From Candidatus Zixiibacteriota bacterium (GTDB lineage Bacteria > Zixibacteria > MSB-5A5 > GN15 > FEB-12): DNA of 64,000 nucleotides. The translations under genes were made by a program, and so were the position numbers. Positions 26,334 through 36,153 of this stretch are shown piece by piece. The stretch spans positions 682,958 to 746,957 of the forward strand of contig JBFLZR010000001.1 in NCBI GenBank assembly GCA_040756055.1, written 5' to 3'. Below the pieces are notes generated by a model. That model had not been told where the DNA came from. It was given only the letters and a program-made list of their open reading frames with translations, and searched no databases. Positions within the stretch are counted from its first letter, which is position 1. Each line of letters begins with the position of its first letter.

Positions 26334-26861
26334 ATGAGAAAACTCGTAATCGCACTTGCCGTAACACTGCTTGTGCCAACAGCCTTTGCTGCCAATGACG
26401 GCGATAAGGAAATCACGGCCAAAGCCCAATTTCTTGTTGAACTCGCTGACCATATCGAGTGGCAGGAGGATACCAATCAGGCCGCGAAAGACAACGTTAC
26501 CATCTACGTCGTCGGCGAATCACCGGTTACTGAAGCTCTGCTTGAACAGGCCGCTGCCGCTTCTTCCGAATCCAGAGAGATTAAGGTTGAGGTCGTTTCG
26601 GTCAACGATGATTTCACCGGCTGTCAGATTCTGTACCTTGCCTCCGATGACCTCGGCGTTCTGGCCAAAGTCCTCAAGAAGGTCAATGGCACCAAAATTA
26701 TCACCGTCGCCGATGCCAAAGATTTCGCCCGGTATGGCGCGATGATCAATTTCGTCGTCGAGGATGGTTCTAAAGTCGGCTATGTGATCAACAAACTCGT
26801 GGCCGAGACAATCGGCGTAAAACTCGATTCGAAACTTATGGATAAGGCCGTCCTGATCTGA
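26334..26861 (+). CDS. YfiR-family periplasmic protein (DUF4154)
   Basis: 175 residues with a signal peptide (MRKLVIALAVTLLVPTAFA). The mature part follows YfiR: ITAKAQFLVELADHIEWQ at the start, CQILYLASDDLG in the middle, then IITVADAKDFARYGAMINF and a closing KLDSKLMDKAVLI. YfiR is a periplasmic regulator of the diguanylate cyclase YfiN in Pseudomonas. Here no cyclase is adjacent, and many homologs sit with sensor kinases, so the partner is unknown. TTGGAG is the ribosome site. A hairpin overlaps the stop codon. Confidence 0.78.
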   Translation: MRKLVIALAVTLLVPTAFAANDGDKEITAKAQFLVELADHIEWQEDTNQAAKDNVTIYVVGESPVTEALLEQAAAASSESREIKVEVVSVNDDFTGCQILYLASDDLGVLAKVLKKVNGTKIITVADAKDFARYGAMINFVVEDGSKVGYVINKLVAETIGVKLDSKLMDKAVLI

Positions 26862-26871
26862 CGGCCTTTTC
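26844..26871 (+). terminator. Hairpin at the end of the YfiR-like gene
   Basis: AAGGCCGTC (26844-26852), a 7-base loop and GACGGCCTT (26860-26868) followed by TT. The stem covers the stop codon. The short T-tract makes it a modest terminator; it may also serve the convergent DinB gene. Confidence 0.6.
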
Positions 26872-26900
26872 GGACAATTCTTTCTCTTTACCGCAGCCGC

Positions 26901-27404
26901 CTATACTTCAGGTTCTGGTATGCCAAGGGCAGCCCAGCCCTCCTTTGCCTGACCATAGATATTGGGTACGACCAGCCCCGCCTGCCTCATCAGCACCGTC
27001 ATCTGACCCCGATGGTGAACCTCATGTAGTGTCACGATCAATAGCGTGAATCCCCGACGCCACTTCTCACCATACATTTCGTCCTCCTCGGCCAGTGTGC
27101 TGTCGGTCCAATTCTTTTTTACGTCCTGTAAAAGCGTCTGCGAAAACTTCCTGTACCCGTCGGCAATCTCTCGCGCTTTCCTGGGCATGGGAGCTCTCGG
27201 GTCGACCCCGCCAAAGTCAATTCCGGTGTGCCCCGTTATCTCCGGAATGGCGCACGCGATGTGCCAGGCCATCCTGCCCAGCGTCCGGTGGTCGTCAGCA
27301 ACGGCCTGCCCCAACGACTCATCCGTCAAAGCGTCCATCACCGCCTGAGTGGTACTGCTCTCGTACTGCCACCTCTTCTCAAACTCTTCGATTGTCGTGA
27401 ACAT
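26901..27404 (-). CDS. DinB/DfrB-fold metal-dependent hydrolase-like protein
   Basis: 167 residues. The DinB four-helix pattern is visible: FTTIEEFEKRWQYESSTTQ, a first His in RMAWHIACAI, and the metal motif HEVHHRGQ near residue 128. The three histidines form the usual metal site. DinB-superfamily proteins include bacillithiol/mycothiol transferases and maleylpyruvate isomerases; the exact thiol substrate cannot be read here. AAAGGGG lies before the ATG. It is preceded by an aldo/keto reductase 12 bases upstream in the same direction, so they form a two-gene unit. Confidence 0.8.
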   Translation of the reverse strand: MFTTIEEFEKRWQYESSTTQAVMDALTDESLGQAVADDHRTLGRMAWHIACAIPEITGHTGIDFGGVDPRAPMPRKAREIADGYRKFSQTLLQDVKKNWTDSTLAEEDEMYGEKWRRGFTLLIVTLHEVHHRGQMTVLMRQAGLVVPNIYGQAKEGWAALGIPEPEV

Positions 27405-27416
27405 CTGTAAACCCCT

Positions 27417-28373
27417 TTAAAACGCCCATTTCCTCGGGCGATTATCAAGTATACCCTCTATCTCGCGCAGCGTATCATCGGACAATTTCACCTGCGATGC
27501 CGTCGCATTGTTTTCCACCTGCTCCGGGCTGGTAGCTCCCGTTATGGCACAACTTATTTCGTCTCGCCTCAGAACCCAGGCCAGGGCAAGCTGGGCAAGG
27601 GACACGCCCACGGATTTGGCCACCTCGGTCAGCTTTCTTGCCTTCGCAACATTCTCCTGCGTCAGGTCACCCTTGAGCCAGTCAGTTGTTCCACCCCGGC
27701 TGTCCTGCGGAATACCGTCATTGTACTTGCCGGTCAGAAACCCTTGCGCCAGCGGCGACCAGACCGTAAGTCCCATCCCATTACGGGCACAGGTGGGCAT
27801 TACGTCCAATTCAATATGCCGGTCCAGCATATTGTAGCGCGGCTGCTCAACAACGGGAGCATAAGCCCGCCAGTCACGGGCAATTCCGACAGCCCGTTCA
27901 ATGTGTTCGGCCTGCCACACCGATGTTCCCCAGTAGAGAATTTTGCCCTGACGAACCAGATCGCTCATAGCCATGACCACTTCATCAATTTCGGTTTCCG
28001 GGTCATACCGGTGACAGAAATAAATATCGAGATAATCTATCCCCAGTCGCGACAACGATTTATCCACCGATTCCATGATGTGCTTGCGGCTCAACCCCCG
28101 GTCATTGATGTTGTCCGACATGGGCCAGAATACCTTGCTCGAAATGACCAGGTCGCTGCGCTTCATTCCTTTGATCGCCTTGCCCACGGCCTCTTCGGCC
28201 TTGCCCTTAGTGTAGATATCAGCCAGATCGATAAAATTAATACCCAGGTCAACAGCTGTCTTGATAATGTTTTCGGTTTGCCTGGCAGCCACCGGACCGC
28301 CATAGGTCAGCCACGCGCCGATGGCGATTTCAGAGATTTTCAAGCCGGATTTACCTACTTTGCGATAATTCAT
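27417..28373 (-). CDS. Aldo/keto reductase (Kv-beta-like)
   Basis: 318 residues. The family pattern is clear: YRKVGKSGLKISEIAIGAW, then INFIDLADIYTKGKAE with catalytic Asp and Tyr, then YFCHRYDPETEID with the His, and AITGATSPEQVENN near the NADPH site. The length and YLDIYFCHRYD resemble the voltage-gated potassium channel beta-like branch of aldo/keto reductases, which reduce small aldehydes and ketones with NADPH. The natural substrate is unknown. AAGGAA precedes the ATG. Divergent from the menaquinone operon. Confidence 0.9.
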   Translation of the reverse strand: MNYRKVGKSGLKISEIAIGAWLTYGGPVAARQTENIIKTAVDLGINFIDLADIYTKGKAEEAVGKAIKGMKRSDLVISSKVFWPMSDNINDRGLSRKHIMESVDKSLSRLGIDYLDIYFCHRYDPETEIDEVVMAMSDLVRQGKILYWGTSVWQAEHIERAVGIARDWRAYAPVVEQPRYNMLDRHIELDVMPTCARNGMGLTVWSPLAQGFLTGKYNDGIPQDSRGGTTDWLKGDLTQENVAKARKLTEVAKSVGVSLAQLALAWVLRRDEISCAITGATSPEQVENNATASQVKLSDDTLREIEGILDNRPRKWAF

Positions 28374-28515
28374 CGGGAATTTCCTTTTTCACACATGATC
28401 GATTTCTGTCATTTTAAGAAAAACAGCCGGCCAACGCAACAGGTTCGGTCAATCCAGTCCGTATTTAACGCAAGAACGGTTCATGCGTCAGGGCCCTGAC
28501 ATGTGAGGCAAACAC

Positions 28516-28543
28516 TTGAATACACCCGCCAATTGCTTATATT
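28516..28543 (+). promoter_or_regulatory. Promoter of the menaquinone operon
   Basis: TTGAAT (28516-28521), a 16-base spacer and TATATT (28538-28543). The predicted start near 28550 gives a leader of about 30 bases before menG. It lies in the 207-base gap between divergent genes and is the only good sigma70-like site there. Confidence 0.55.
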
Positions 28544-28580
28544 CAAACTTCGAAAGAGATAACCCTGACCGGACCAATAT

Positions 28581-29309
28581 TTGAAAAGCGAACAAACCAA
28601 CAGCCATCCACCGTCGCGCGAAGATGTCCACAAGATGTTCGACAGAATCGCTCCCCGCTATGACCTGCTAAATCGTCTGCTGTCCTTCGGCCGCGATGTC
28701 TCCTGGCGTAAAAAAGTAGCACACTACCTGCCGCACAAAGATCAGTTGGCGCTCCTTGATGTAGCCACGGGCACCGGAGACCTCCTCGTCTCGCTTTATA
28801 GCCGGAGCGGCAGGGTGGCCACCGGCGTGGGCATGGACCTGGCCGTCAAAATGCTCAGTATCGCGCAGAAGAAAATAGCCGCCAAAAACCTCGGCAAAAT
28901 CCTTTCGGTAACGATTGGCGATGCCCGGACAATTCCCTTTGGTGATGGAACTTTCGATGCTGTCACGATAGCGTTCGGGATTCGCAATGTTGATCCGGTT
29001 GAAAAGGCTCTGGCGGAGATGTATCGTGTTCTTAGCCCGGGGGGAAAGGCGCTTATACTTGAGTTCTCACTGCCGGAAAACATTCTCATGCGAAAACTCT
29101 ATCTGCTGTATTTCAGATATATACTGCCCATCATAGGCGCGTTCATCTCCGGCGATAGCTATGCCTATCGCTATCTGAACCGCACCGTGGAAACATTCCC
29201 CTACGGCGATGATTTCTGCTCGCTTATGAAACAGGCGGGTTTCGAGAATGTCATCGGTCATCGGCTCACTTTCGGAGTCGCGACCATCTACGAAGGTGCT
29301 CATGTTTAG
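28581..29309 (+). CDS. menG: Demethylmenaquinone methyltransferase (UbiE/MenG)
   Basis: 242 residues, TTG start. UbiE/MenG signatures: FDRIAPRYDLLNRLLSFGRD, the SAM-binding LLDVATGTGDLLV, and GDARTIPFGDGTFDAVTIAF then IRNVDPVEKALAEM. It methylates demethylmenaquinone to menaquinone as the last step of the pathway (EC 2.1.1.163). With no ubiquinone genes nearby, the menaquinone role is favoured. First gene of the operon. Its end overlaps menF by 8 bases. Confidence 0.93.
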   Translation: MKSEQTNSHPPSREDVHKMFDRIAPRYDLLNRLLSFGRDVSWRKKVAHYLPHKDQLALLDVATGTGDLLVSLYSRSGRVATGVGMDLAVKMLSIAQKKIAAKNLGKILSVTIGDARTIPFGDGTFDAVTIAFGIRNVDPVEKALAEMYRVLSPGGKALILEFSLPENILMRKLYLLYFRYILPIIGAFISGDSYAYRYLNRTVETFPYGDDFCSLMKQAGFENVIGHRLTFGVATIYEGAHV

Positions 29310-30744
29310 CTTGAAAAAAATCTGGCGACGAAGCAAAGCCGCTGTTGCTGAGAAGCAGTTGAGCACGTCCGAAGTCGCTCATGAACAGGTTACCCATAAA
29401 CTGCGGGGCGAAGTCAAAAGGATCCTTCAATCCGCGGCCATCGGCGGCGAAGCCGGCGTCAGCCTGATCAAGAGTCTGGCTGTGCCGGTCGAAGACTGTT
29501 CTCCGCTCGAGTGGCTGCGCTCGCAGAAGACCGACCTGAAAGTATACTGGTCGGATAGATCGGGACTCTTCCAATCGGCCGGGATCGATGCCGCCGATAT
29601 CATCGATCAGACCTCCTTTGCCCACCGCGACGATGCCTTAAGGAAAATTAAGGACAACCTCAGCGTTTCCAACGAAGGTGTGCGTTATTATGGCGGCATG
29701 AGGTTCGATAATACCGCCCCGGTCGATAATGACTGGAAACCGTTCGGCAAGTATTTTTTCTTTGTCCCGCGTTTCGAAATGTACCGCACCTCCGGTCAGA
29801 CCTGGCTGGTCTGCAACCTCTTCCTTCAAAAAGACAAAAGCGACCCGGAGAGTGTCCTGCGCGAATTCAACAATCTGTCTTTTATTCGGCCGTCAAACGT
29901 GCCCGATCTCCCGCCGGTGACTTCGAGGACGGATCTTCCGGATGAGGCCCGATGGAACGATATTGTCCAGGCCGCCCTTAACAGCCTCGACCGCCACCAG
30001 TATCAAAAGATTGTGCTTGCCCGAAAAGCCATGCTGGAATTTGAAGGCGACCTCGAACCGCTGCAGCTTATGCAAAAACTTCAGCAGGAAATATCGAACT
30101 CCTATCACTTCTATTTTCAACTAAACCCGTACACAGCCTTTCTGGGCGCTACTCCCGAACGACTCTACCACCGCAGCGGCAAACGGATCAAGTGCGATGC
30201 TGTCGCCGGAACAAGGCCGCGGGGCGCGAACGATTCAGAAGACCGAAAGCTGGGCGAGGAGCTTCTAAATAGCGCCAAGGACAGAAGGGAACACCGCTTC
30301 GTAATCGATAGCATCACGGATGCCCTGGGTGATATGTGCGACCAATCCGTTCATGCGCCCACCGACTCGCCGACTCTGCTCAAACTGCCGCGACTTCAAC
30401 ATCTGCACACGCGGCTAGAAGGCACACTGTCCGGTGAACCTGACGACAGTCGAATAATCGATGTTTTGCATCCGACTGCGGCGGTTGGTGGGTATCCCCG
30501 CGAGGGAATGCTCGATGAAATCCAAAGGTTGGAGCGGTTCGACAGGGGATGGTATGCCGCGCCGATCGGATGGATAAACAAAAACACCGCCGAATTCGCC
30601 GTCGCCATTCGCTCCGCCCTCTCACTGAAAAATCACTTGTGCCTGTACGCCGGCGCGGGAATATTGGATGGATCCATCGCCTCCAACGAATGGCGGGAAA
30701 CCGAAGACAAAATGAGCAACTTCCTCAGACTGGTGGGGCAATGA
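29302..30744 (+). CDS. menF: Isochorismate synthase (MenF)
   Basis: About 480 residues from the ATG at 29302, which has GAAGGTG upstream and lies inside the end of menG. An upstream in-frame ATG at 29248 would place 18 extra residues inside menG and is not needed. The chorismate-binding domain covers the C-terminal half: FLGATPERLYHR, AVAGTRPRGA, HPTAAVGGYPREG and WYAAPIGWINK. It converts chorismate to isochorismate, the committed step (EC 5.4.4.2). Its stop overlaps menD by ATGA. Confidence 0.93.
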   Translation: MFSLKKIWRRSKAAVAEKQLSTSEVAHEQVTHKLRGEVKRILQSAAIGGEAGVSLIKSLAVPVEDCSPLEWLRSQKTDLKVYWSDRSGLFQSAGIDAADIIDQTSFAHRDDALRKIKDNLSVSNEGVRYYGGMRFDNTAPVDNDWKPFGKYFFFVPRFEMYRTSGQTWLVCNLFLQKDKSDPESVLREFNNLSFIRPSNVPDLPPVTSRTDLPDEARWNDIVQAALNSLDRHQYQKIVLARKAMLEFEGDLEPLQLMQKLQQEISNSYHFYFQLNPYTAFLGATPERLYHRSGKRIKCDAVAGTRPRGANDSEDRKLGEELLNSAKDRREHRFVIDSITDALGDMCDQSVHAPTDSPTLLKLPRLQHLHTRLEGTLSGEPDDSRIIDVLHPTAAVGGYPREGMLDEIQRLERFDRGWYAAPIGWINKNTAEFAVAIRSALSLKNHLCLYAGAGILDGSIASNEWRETEDKMSNFLRLVGQ

Positions 30745-32501
30745 TAAACCGCGAGGCTTCGGGTATAAACGAACTCTGGGCCAACTTGATTGTCGAAGAG
30801 CTCCACAGACACTCGATAGACCGGTTCGTATTGTCGCCCGGCTCACGATGTACCCCTCTCACGGCGGCGATAGCGCGTCGCGGCGATGCCTGCGCCGTTA
30901 CTCACTTCGACGAGCGCGGCGCCGCCTTTTTTGCCCTGGGCCTCGCACGCGCTACCGGCAAACCTGCTGCCCTGATCTGCACCTCCGGAACCGCTGCGGC
31001 CAATTACTATCCGGCTGTGGTCGAAGCCGCGATGGATATGGTGCCGATGGTTATCCTAACCGCTGACCGCCCACCGGAGCTTCGCGGCACCGGCGCCAAT
31101 CAGACCATCGACCAGATCGACCTCTACGGCAAATATGTTCGTTTTCACCACGATCTCCCGTGCCCGGACCTGAAAGAATCTCCCGCCCGCCTGCTGGAAA
31201 TCATAGACACTGCCATCGAAAAAACATTGCACTCTCCTCGAGGCCCCGTACACCTCAACTGCCCGTACCGTGAACCGCTCGCGCCAACAGGCAAACCGAA
31301 AGATTTCACTGACCATCTGTCCGGTCTCGAAAGCTGGATAAACAGCGGCTCACCTTTTACCGCTCCCCAGCCTTCGATAGCTGCTTCGTCCGAGTATGAC
31401 CTTCAGCAAATCCTGTCTCTCATCGAAGACAGCGAGACTGGTTTGATTCTTGCTGGAAAACTGGTCTCCGATGCTGAGCGCCGAAGCACCCTTGAACTCT
31501 CAGACAAACTCGGCTGGCCGATTTTTGCCGACCCGCGCTCAGGCCTCAGACTCGGCTCTAACCACGACAACCTGATCGCATACTTCGATCAGCTACTACT
31601 CGATAATGCATTCATCTCTATGAATACGGAGGTAATTCTGCACTTCGGCGGCGTGATGACTTCCAAGAGGCTTAACCAATACCTGAGTGACCGTGGGCCA
31701 CGCAATTATATCCACATCGCCGATCATCCCTTCCGCCATGACCCCAACCATGTTGTCACCCACCGCATACAGGCCGATATCAACGCCGCATGCTCAGGTC
31801 TGGCCTCGACGCTCAAACCGAAAACAGCCGGTGACCTTGCCAGACAACTGCGCAAAGCAAATGCTCTTGTCCACACGACTATCGACAAAATCGTTACCAA
31901 TGATTCCAATCTCACTGAGTTCGCGGTTGCAAGACTCATATCTCAAAATATTGCACCCGATTCAGCCCTATTTCTGGGCAGCAGTATGCCGATCCGTGAT
32001 ATGGAGATGTATGGCGACCCGCACGGACACCCGGTGTATGTGATCGCCAATAGAGGCGCGAGCGGAATCGATGGCGGCATAGCTACTATAGCTGGCTGTG
32101 TGACCGGCATGGAGAGACCCGGCACCATCATCATCGGCGATCTTGCCTTCCTTCACGACCTCAACTCACTCGCTCTCGTTAAGCAATCAAAACAGCCACT
32201 AACGATAGTCGTGCTCAACAACAATGGCGGCGGTATCTTCTCATTTTTGCCCGTTCGCGAGTGCGGCGACATCTTCGAGAAATACTTCGCCACCCCGCAC
32301 GGATTCAGTTTCAAAGCCGCCGCAAACATGTTCGATCTCGACCACCATCAGCCATTGACGCCGAAAGAATTCAACGAAACCTACGTTGCCGCTCAAAGAG
32401 GCGCCGGCAGCATCATCGAAATAAAGACCGACCGTGAACAAAATTATCAGGCGCACACGAAGCTTCAGAACGAAATAAGAAATGCGCTCGGAGGGCAATA
32501 G
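30741..32501 (+). CDS. menD: SEPHCHC synthase (MenD)
   Basis: 586 residues from the ATG at 30741, which overlaps the menF TGA. A longer open frame reaching upstream to 30549 lies inside menF and is rejected. MenD landmarks: NELWANLIVEELHRHSIDRF, VLSPGSRCTPLT, TSGTAAANYYPAV, and the thiamine-binding end SGIDGGIATIAG followed by VVLNNNGGGIFSFLP. It joins 2-oxoglutarate and isochorismate (EC 2.2.1.9). The 2-oxoglutarate it uses is also the likely substrate of the neighbouring Kor complex. Confidence 0.94.
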   Translation: MINREASGINELWANLIVEELHRHSIDRFVLSPGSRCTPLTAAIARRGDACAVTHFDERGAAFFALGLARATGKPAALICTSGTAAANYYPAVVEAAMDMVPMVILTADRPPELRGTGANQTIDQIDLYGKYVRFHHDLPCPDLKESPARLLEIIDTAIEKTLHSPRGPVHLNCPYREPLAPTGKPKDFTDHLSGLESWINSGSPFTAPQPSIAASSEYDLQQILSLIEDSETGLILAGKLVSDAERRSTLELSDKLGWPIFADPRSGLRLGSNHDNLIAYFDQLLLDNAFISMNTEVILHFGGVMTSKRLNQYLSDRGPRNYIHIADHPFRHDPNHVVTHRIQADINAACSGLASTLKPKTAGDLARQLRKANALVHTTIDKIVTNDSNLTEFAVARLISQNIAPDSALFLGSSMPIRDMEMYGDPHGHPVYVIANRGASGIDGGIATIAGCVTGMERPGTIIIGDLAFLHDLNSLALVKQSKQPLTIVVLNNNGGGIFSFLPVRECGDIFEKYFATPHGFSFKAAANMFDLDHHQPLTPKEFNETYVAAQRGAGSIIEIKTDREQNYQAHTKLQNEIRNALGGQ

Positions 32502-32504
32502 CCC

Positions 32505-33305
32505 ATGTCAGGTCAGTCGATTCAATGGAACTTCCAATCCTCCGGCGACTCATCCAAACACGCGCTGCTGTTTCTTCACGGTTTCATGGGTTCATCGCTG
32601 GACTGGCAGGACATCGCGGACTGCTTCGCCGAGAAATACGGGATAATCGCGTTGGACCTTCCCGGTCACGGTCAGACAGTCGCGACCACCGATGATGACT
32701 ACACCATGCCTCGATGCGCTTCAGGGATAGTCGATCTTTTGCACGATTTGAATATCACCCGGACGCATCTTATTGGTTATTCTATGGGAGGACGGCTGGC
32801 GCTCTATCTCGCGACTCACTATCCTAAACTTGTTGATAAAGTGATCGTTGAATCGGCCTCGCCCGGCCTGAAGACACAGCAGGAACGCTCCGCGCGCGTT
32901 GAGCACGACCTTCAGATCGCCAGAGATATTACGACTTTGCCAATGGCGGAGTTCCTGGCCCGGTGGTACGATCAGCCTCTGTTCGCCACCGTCGATAAAA
33001 ACGGCCCCCCGTTTCAAAGCCTGATGCGGCGCTGCCTGCTCAACGACTCCGCCCTTCTGGCAAAATCGCTACGCCATATGGGAACGGGAGCGCAACCGTC
33101 TCTCTGGTCGGATCTGCCAAAAATCAGATCTCAGTTGCTCTTGATAGTCGGCGGGCAAGATGCTAAATTCAAAAGTATAGCGGAAGAAATCGCTGAAATT
33201 CGCCCGGCCACAAAGATTGTCGTAATACCCGATGCCGGGCACAACGTGCACATGGAGAACCCATTAGAGTATATCAAACAGGTGAGCCTGTTTTTGAAAT
33301 CATAA
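32505..33305 (+). CDS. menH: SHCHC synthase (MenH), alpha/beta hydrolase
   Basis: 266 residues. Alpha/beta-hydrolase features: [14 protein letters not shown] (oxyanion loop), the nucleophile elbow [11 protein letters not shown], the late Asp (VGGQDAKF) and the His in [10 protein letters not shown]. With the MenD neighbour 3 bases upstream, it should be 2-succinyl-6-hydroxy-2,4-cyclohexadiene-1-carboxylate synthase (EC 4.2.99.20). The fold alone would not fix the substrate; the operon does. Confidence 0.88.
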   Translation: MSGQSIQWNFQSSGDSSKHALLFLHGFMGSSLDWQDIADCFAEKYGIIALDLPGHGQTVATTDDDYTMPRCASGIVDLLHDLNITRTHLIGYSMGGRLALYLATHYPKLVDKVIVESASPGLKTQQERSARVEHDLQIARDITTLPMAEFLARWYDQPLFATVDKNGPPFQSLMRRCLLNDSALLAKSLRHMGTGAQPSLWSDLPKIRSQLLLIVGGQDAKFKSIAEEIAEIRPATKIVVIPDAGHNVHMENPLEYIKQVSLFLKS

Positions 33306-33318
33306 AGGAAGGAACTTT

Positions 33319-34140
33319 ATGTCGAAGATACAATGGAAAGACTGCGGCAAATATACCGACATCCGCTACCACAAGAGTGATGGTATTGCCAAGATAACGA
33401 TCAATCGCCCCGAGCGACGCAATGCCTTCCGTCCCCTTACTGTCAACGAAATGATTCGTGCTCTCGCCGATGCGCGCGCCGATCAGACCATCGGCGTGAT
33501 CATCCTCACGGGCGAAGGGGACAAGGCGTTCTGTTCCGGAGGCGATCAGAAAATCCGCGGCGAGGCCGGCTATAAGGACGAGGCTGGTGGTGAACACCTC
33601 AACGTCCTCGATTTCCAGCGCCAGATTCGCACCTGCCCCAAACCCGTCATAGCCATGGTAGCCGGTTACGCCATAGGCGGGGGACACGTGCTGCACCTGA
33701 TGTGCGACCTCACGATTGCCGCCGATAACGCCATCTTCGGTCAGACCGGCCCTAAAGTCGGATCTTTCGACGGCGGCTATGGATCAAGTTATATGGCGCG
33801 AATTGTCGGTCAGAAAAAAGCCCGCGAAATTTGGTTCCTCTGTCGCCAGTACAACGCCGAGCAGGCGCTGGAAATGGGTCTGGTGAACACCGTCGTGCCG
33901 CTTAACAGACTCGAGGAAGAAACAGTGCAGTGGTGCCGCGAAATCCTCGCCAACTCTCCCATAGCTATCCGGTGTCTGAAAGCGGCTATGAACGCCGATT
34001 GCGATGGTCAGGCGGGATTGCAGGAACTGGCGGGTAACGCTACCATGCTGTTTTATATGACCGAGGAAGGACAGGAAGGTCGTAACGCCTTCGTCGAAAA
34101 ACGCAAACCGGACTATTCAAAATTTCCGAAACGACCCTGA
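33319..34140 (+). CDS. menB: 1,4-dihydroxy-2-naphthoyl-CoA synthase (MenB)
   Basis: 273 residues of the crotonase family. MenB-specific stretches are [55 protein letters not shown] and [13 protein letters not shown]. It cyclises o-succinylbenzoyl-CoA to DHNA-CoA (EC 4.1.3.36). Strong AAGGAAGG ribosome site. In this operon menB comes before menA, menC and menE, an order unlike the E. coli cluster. Confidence 0.95.
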   Translation: MSKIQWKDCGKYTDIRYHKSDGIAKITINRPERRNAFRPLTVNEMIRALADARADQTIGVIILTGEGDKAFCSGGDQKIRGEAGYKDEAGGEHLNVLDFQRQIRTCPKPVIAMVAGYAIGGGHVLHLMCDLTIAADNAIFGQTGPKVGSFDGGYGSSYMARIVGQKKAREIWFLCRQYNAEQALEMGLVNTVVPLNRLEEETVQWCREILANSPIAIRCLKAAMNADCDGQAGLQELAGNATMLFYMTEEGQEGRNAFVEKRKPDYSKFPKRP

Positions 34141-34165
34141 CGGATTTTTAATAGCGCACGATACC

Positions 34166-35047
34166 ATGCCAGAATCGAAAACCAAAGTCTGGATACTCGC
34201 CGCTCGGCCCAAGACCCTCTGGGCGGCCATCTCGCCCGTTATTATTGGCACCGCTATGGCATACGAGGCCGGTCAGGTCCACTGGTTATCCGCCGCTGCC
34301 GCCTTTTTTGGCGCGGTTCTTATACAGATAGGTACCAATTTCGCTAACGACTACTTTGACCACAAAAAGGGAACTGACCGCGAAGACCGTCTGGGACCAA
34401 CTCGCGTCACGCAGGCAGGCATGGTCACCCCATCACAGATGAAGGCCGCGACCATTACCGTATTCTCTCTCGCTTTGCTGACAGGCGTATATCTCGTTTG
34501 GCGGGGAGGCATCCCGATTGTAGTTATCGGACTGCTGTCGATTCTGTTCGGCGTTCTCTATACCGCGGGTAAATATCCCCTCGGCTACATCGGCCTCGGT
34601 GACATCTTCGTGCTGATATTCTTCGGACCCGTTGCTGTCGGCGGTACCTACTACGTTCAAACGCTGACCATCAACTGGCCCGTAATAATCGCCGGTCTTG
34701 CCCCGGGGCTTTTCTCGGTCGCTATCCTTACCGTCAACAACCTGCGCGATCTTGACAGCGACACTACCTCCGGCAAAAAGACACTCGCCGTGCGTTTCGG
34801 ACGACGTTTCACGCAGCTTGAATACCTCCTCACAATCGTTATCGCCTGCCTGCTGCCCGCGGTAGTATATCTGGCAGTTGGTGTGAAAATTTACAGCATC
34901 ATGACCCTGCTCGTCCTGCTTGCCGCAATACCATCTTTCAAAACCGTCTTCAGCGCGCAGGGTAGAATTCTCAACGATGTTCTCGCTTCCACCGGTAAAC
35001 TGCTGCTTCTATACAGCGCGATCTTTTCAATAGGATGGAACCTGTGA
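34166..35047 (+). CDS. menA: 1,4-dihydroxy-2-naphthoate polyprenyltransferase (MenA)
   Basis: 293 residues, about 8-9 membrane helices, UbiA superfamily. The first Asp-rich motif is NFANDYFDHKKGTDRED and the second NNLRDLDSDTTSGKKTLAVRFG; both hold the magnesium-prenyl diphosphate site. It attaches the prenyl chain to DHNA in the inner membrane (EC 2.5.1.74). The ribosome site is weak. The end overlaps menC by 13 bases, so the two are coupled. Confidence 0.94.
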   Translation: MPESKTKVWILAARPKTLWAAISPVIIGTAMAYEAGQVHWLSAAAAFFGAVLIQIGTNFANDYFDHKKGTDREDRLGPTRVTQAGMVTPSQMKAATITVFSLALLTGVYLVWRGGIPIVVIGLLSILFGVLYTAGKYPLGYIGLGDIFVLIFFGPVAVGGTYYVQTLTINWPVIIAGLAPGLFSVAILTVNNLRDLDSDTTSGKKTLAVRFGRRFTQLEYLLTIVIACLLPAVVYLAVGVKIYSIMTLLVLLAAIPSFKTVFSAQGRILNDVLASTGKLLLLYSAIFSIGWNL

Positions 35048-36153
35048 AAGTCACGGAATTTCAAATCCACAGCTTTGAACTTCCGCTGAGAAAACCGCTC
35101 AAACTCAAAGAGTCGCACTATCAATCTCGCAAGGGACTTCTCATCTCGCTCACCGACGAAAGAAACAATCGCTCGTACGGCGAAGTATCTCCTCTGGCCG
35201 GTTTCAGTAGAGAGACTCTGCCTGAAGCCCTCAAAAGCACTTTGGCTCTCCGTCGCAGTACGCTCAACAACGAAGTCCCCGCTAATCTTCATCGACTCGA
35301 TGGTGGCTTTGAGCAATGGCTGACTCCGTTTAGCTCCATTCCATCAGTGCGCTTCGGCGTTGAAACCGCCGTGCTCAGACTCATTGCCTTGCGTGAAAAA
35401 ACGTCCCTGGCTCATCTGCTCAACCACGAGCCACTCGAGTCCGTAACCGTAAATGCCCTGCTGGCCGGAAGTACTCAAGATGTTCTTGAAAAAGCGAGGC
35501 TTCTGATAGACGACGGTTTCACGACTTTCAAACTCAAAGTGGGTGATATGTCCGTCAAACAGGCGCTCGAATTGACTGAAGCGGTTCGCGCGAAAATCGG
35601 AAACGCTGCCTTCTTGCGTCTGGACGCGAACCGTTCATGGGGGATTGCCGAAGCCTTGGAGTTCATGAAAAGGGCGGGGGGACTCGCCGTCGAGTTCATC
35701 GAAGAACCCGTACACAACTTGAATCAACTTCGCAAACTGCTTCAGGAAAAAGGTTGCACCATGCCGGTTGCCCTCGATGAAAGCCTTCTGGAAATACGTC
35801 CCCGCGATCTTGACCCGTCCTACGGAATCAAAGCCATCGTCATCAAGCCGGGTCTGCTCGGGTTTGAGAGGGCTATGCTCTTCACCCGGAGCGCTGTTAA
35901 CGCGGCAATGGATGTAATCATCAGCGCCTCCTTCGAATCATCTGTCGGTCTCAGCGCAATGGTTTCTCTTTCCGCCTCTGTTGCGAAACCGAATGTCGCT
36001 ATGGGATTTGACACCTTAGAATGGTTTGACAGAGACCTGAGCGCAAAACCAATACGAATAACGAAGGGTAAAATAGATTTATCAACGTCCGATCAAGCAG
36101 CGCGGGAAATACAAGCCGATTTACTCGAGGAGGTCAAGAATGACCCGGTATGA
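35035..36153 (+). CDS. menC: o-succinylbenzoate synthase (MenC)
   Basis: 372 residues of the enolase superfamily. Features: an N-terminal cap with FELPLRKPLKLKES, catalytic Lys pair in FTTFKLKVGD, metal ligands in LRLDANRSW, EFIEEPV and ALDES, and the second Lys in AIVIKPGLLG. It dehydrates SHCHC to o-succinylbenzoate (EC 4.2.1.113). The relatives include N-acylamino-acid racemases and dipeptide epimerases, but its place between menA and menE settles the role. It overlaps menE by 14 bases. Confidence 0.92.
   Translation: MEPVKVTEFQIHSFELPLRKPLKLKESHYQSRKGLLISLTDERNNRSYGEVSPLAGFSRETLPEALKSTLALRRSTLNNEVPANLHRLDGGFEQWLTPFSSIPSVRFGVETAVLRLIALREKTSLAHLLNHEPLESVTVNALLAGSTQDVLEKARLLIDDGFTTFKLKVGDMSVKQALELTEAVRAKIGNAAFLRLDANRSWGIAEALEFMKRAGGLAVEFIEEPVHNLNQLRKLLQEKGCTMPVALDESLLEIRPRDLDPSYGIKAIVIKPGLLGFERAMLFTRSAVNAAMDVIISASFESSVGLSAMVSLSASVAKPNVAMGFDTLEWFDRDLSAKPIRITKGKIDLSTSDQAAREIQADLLEEVKNDPV

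Noticed and set aside
30549..30740. N-terminal extension of MenD by 64 residues
   Set aside because: It lies inside menF in another frame, and MenD homology begins at the ATG at 30741.
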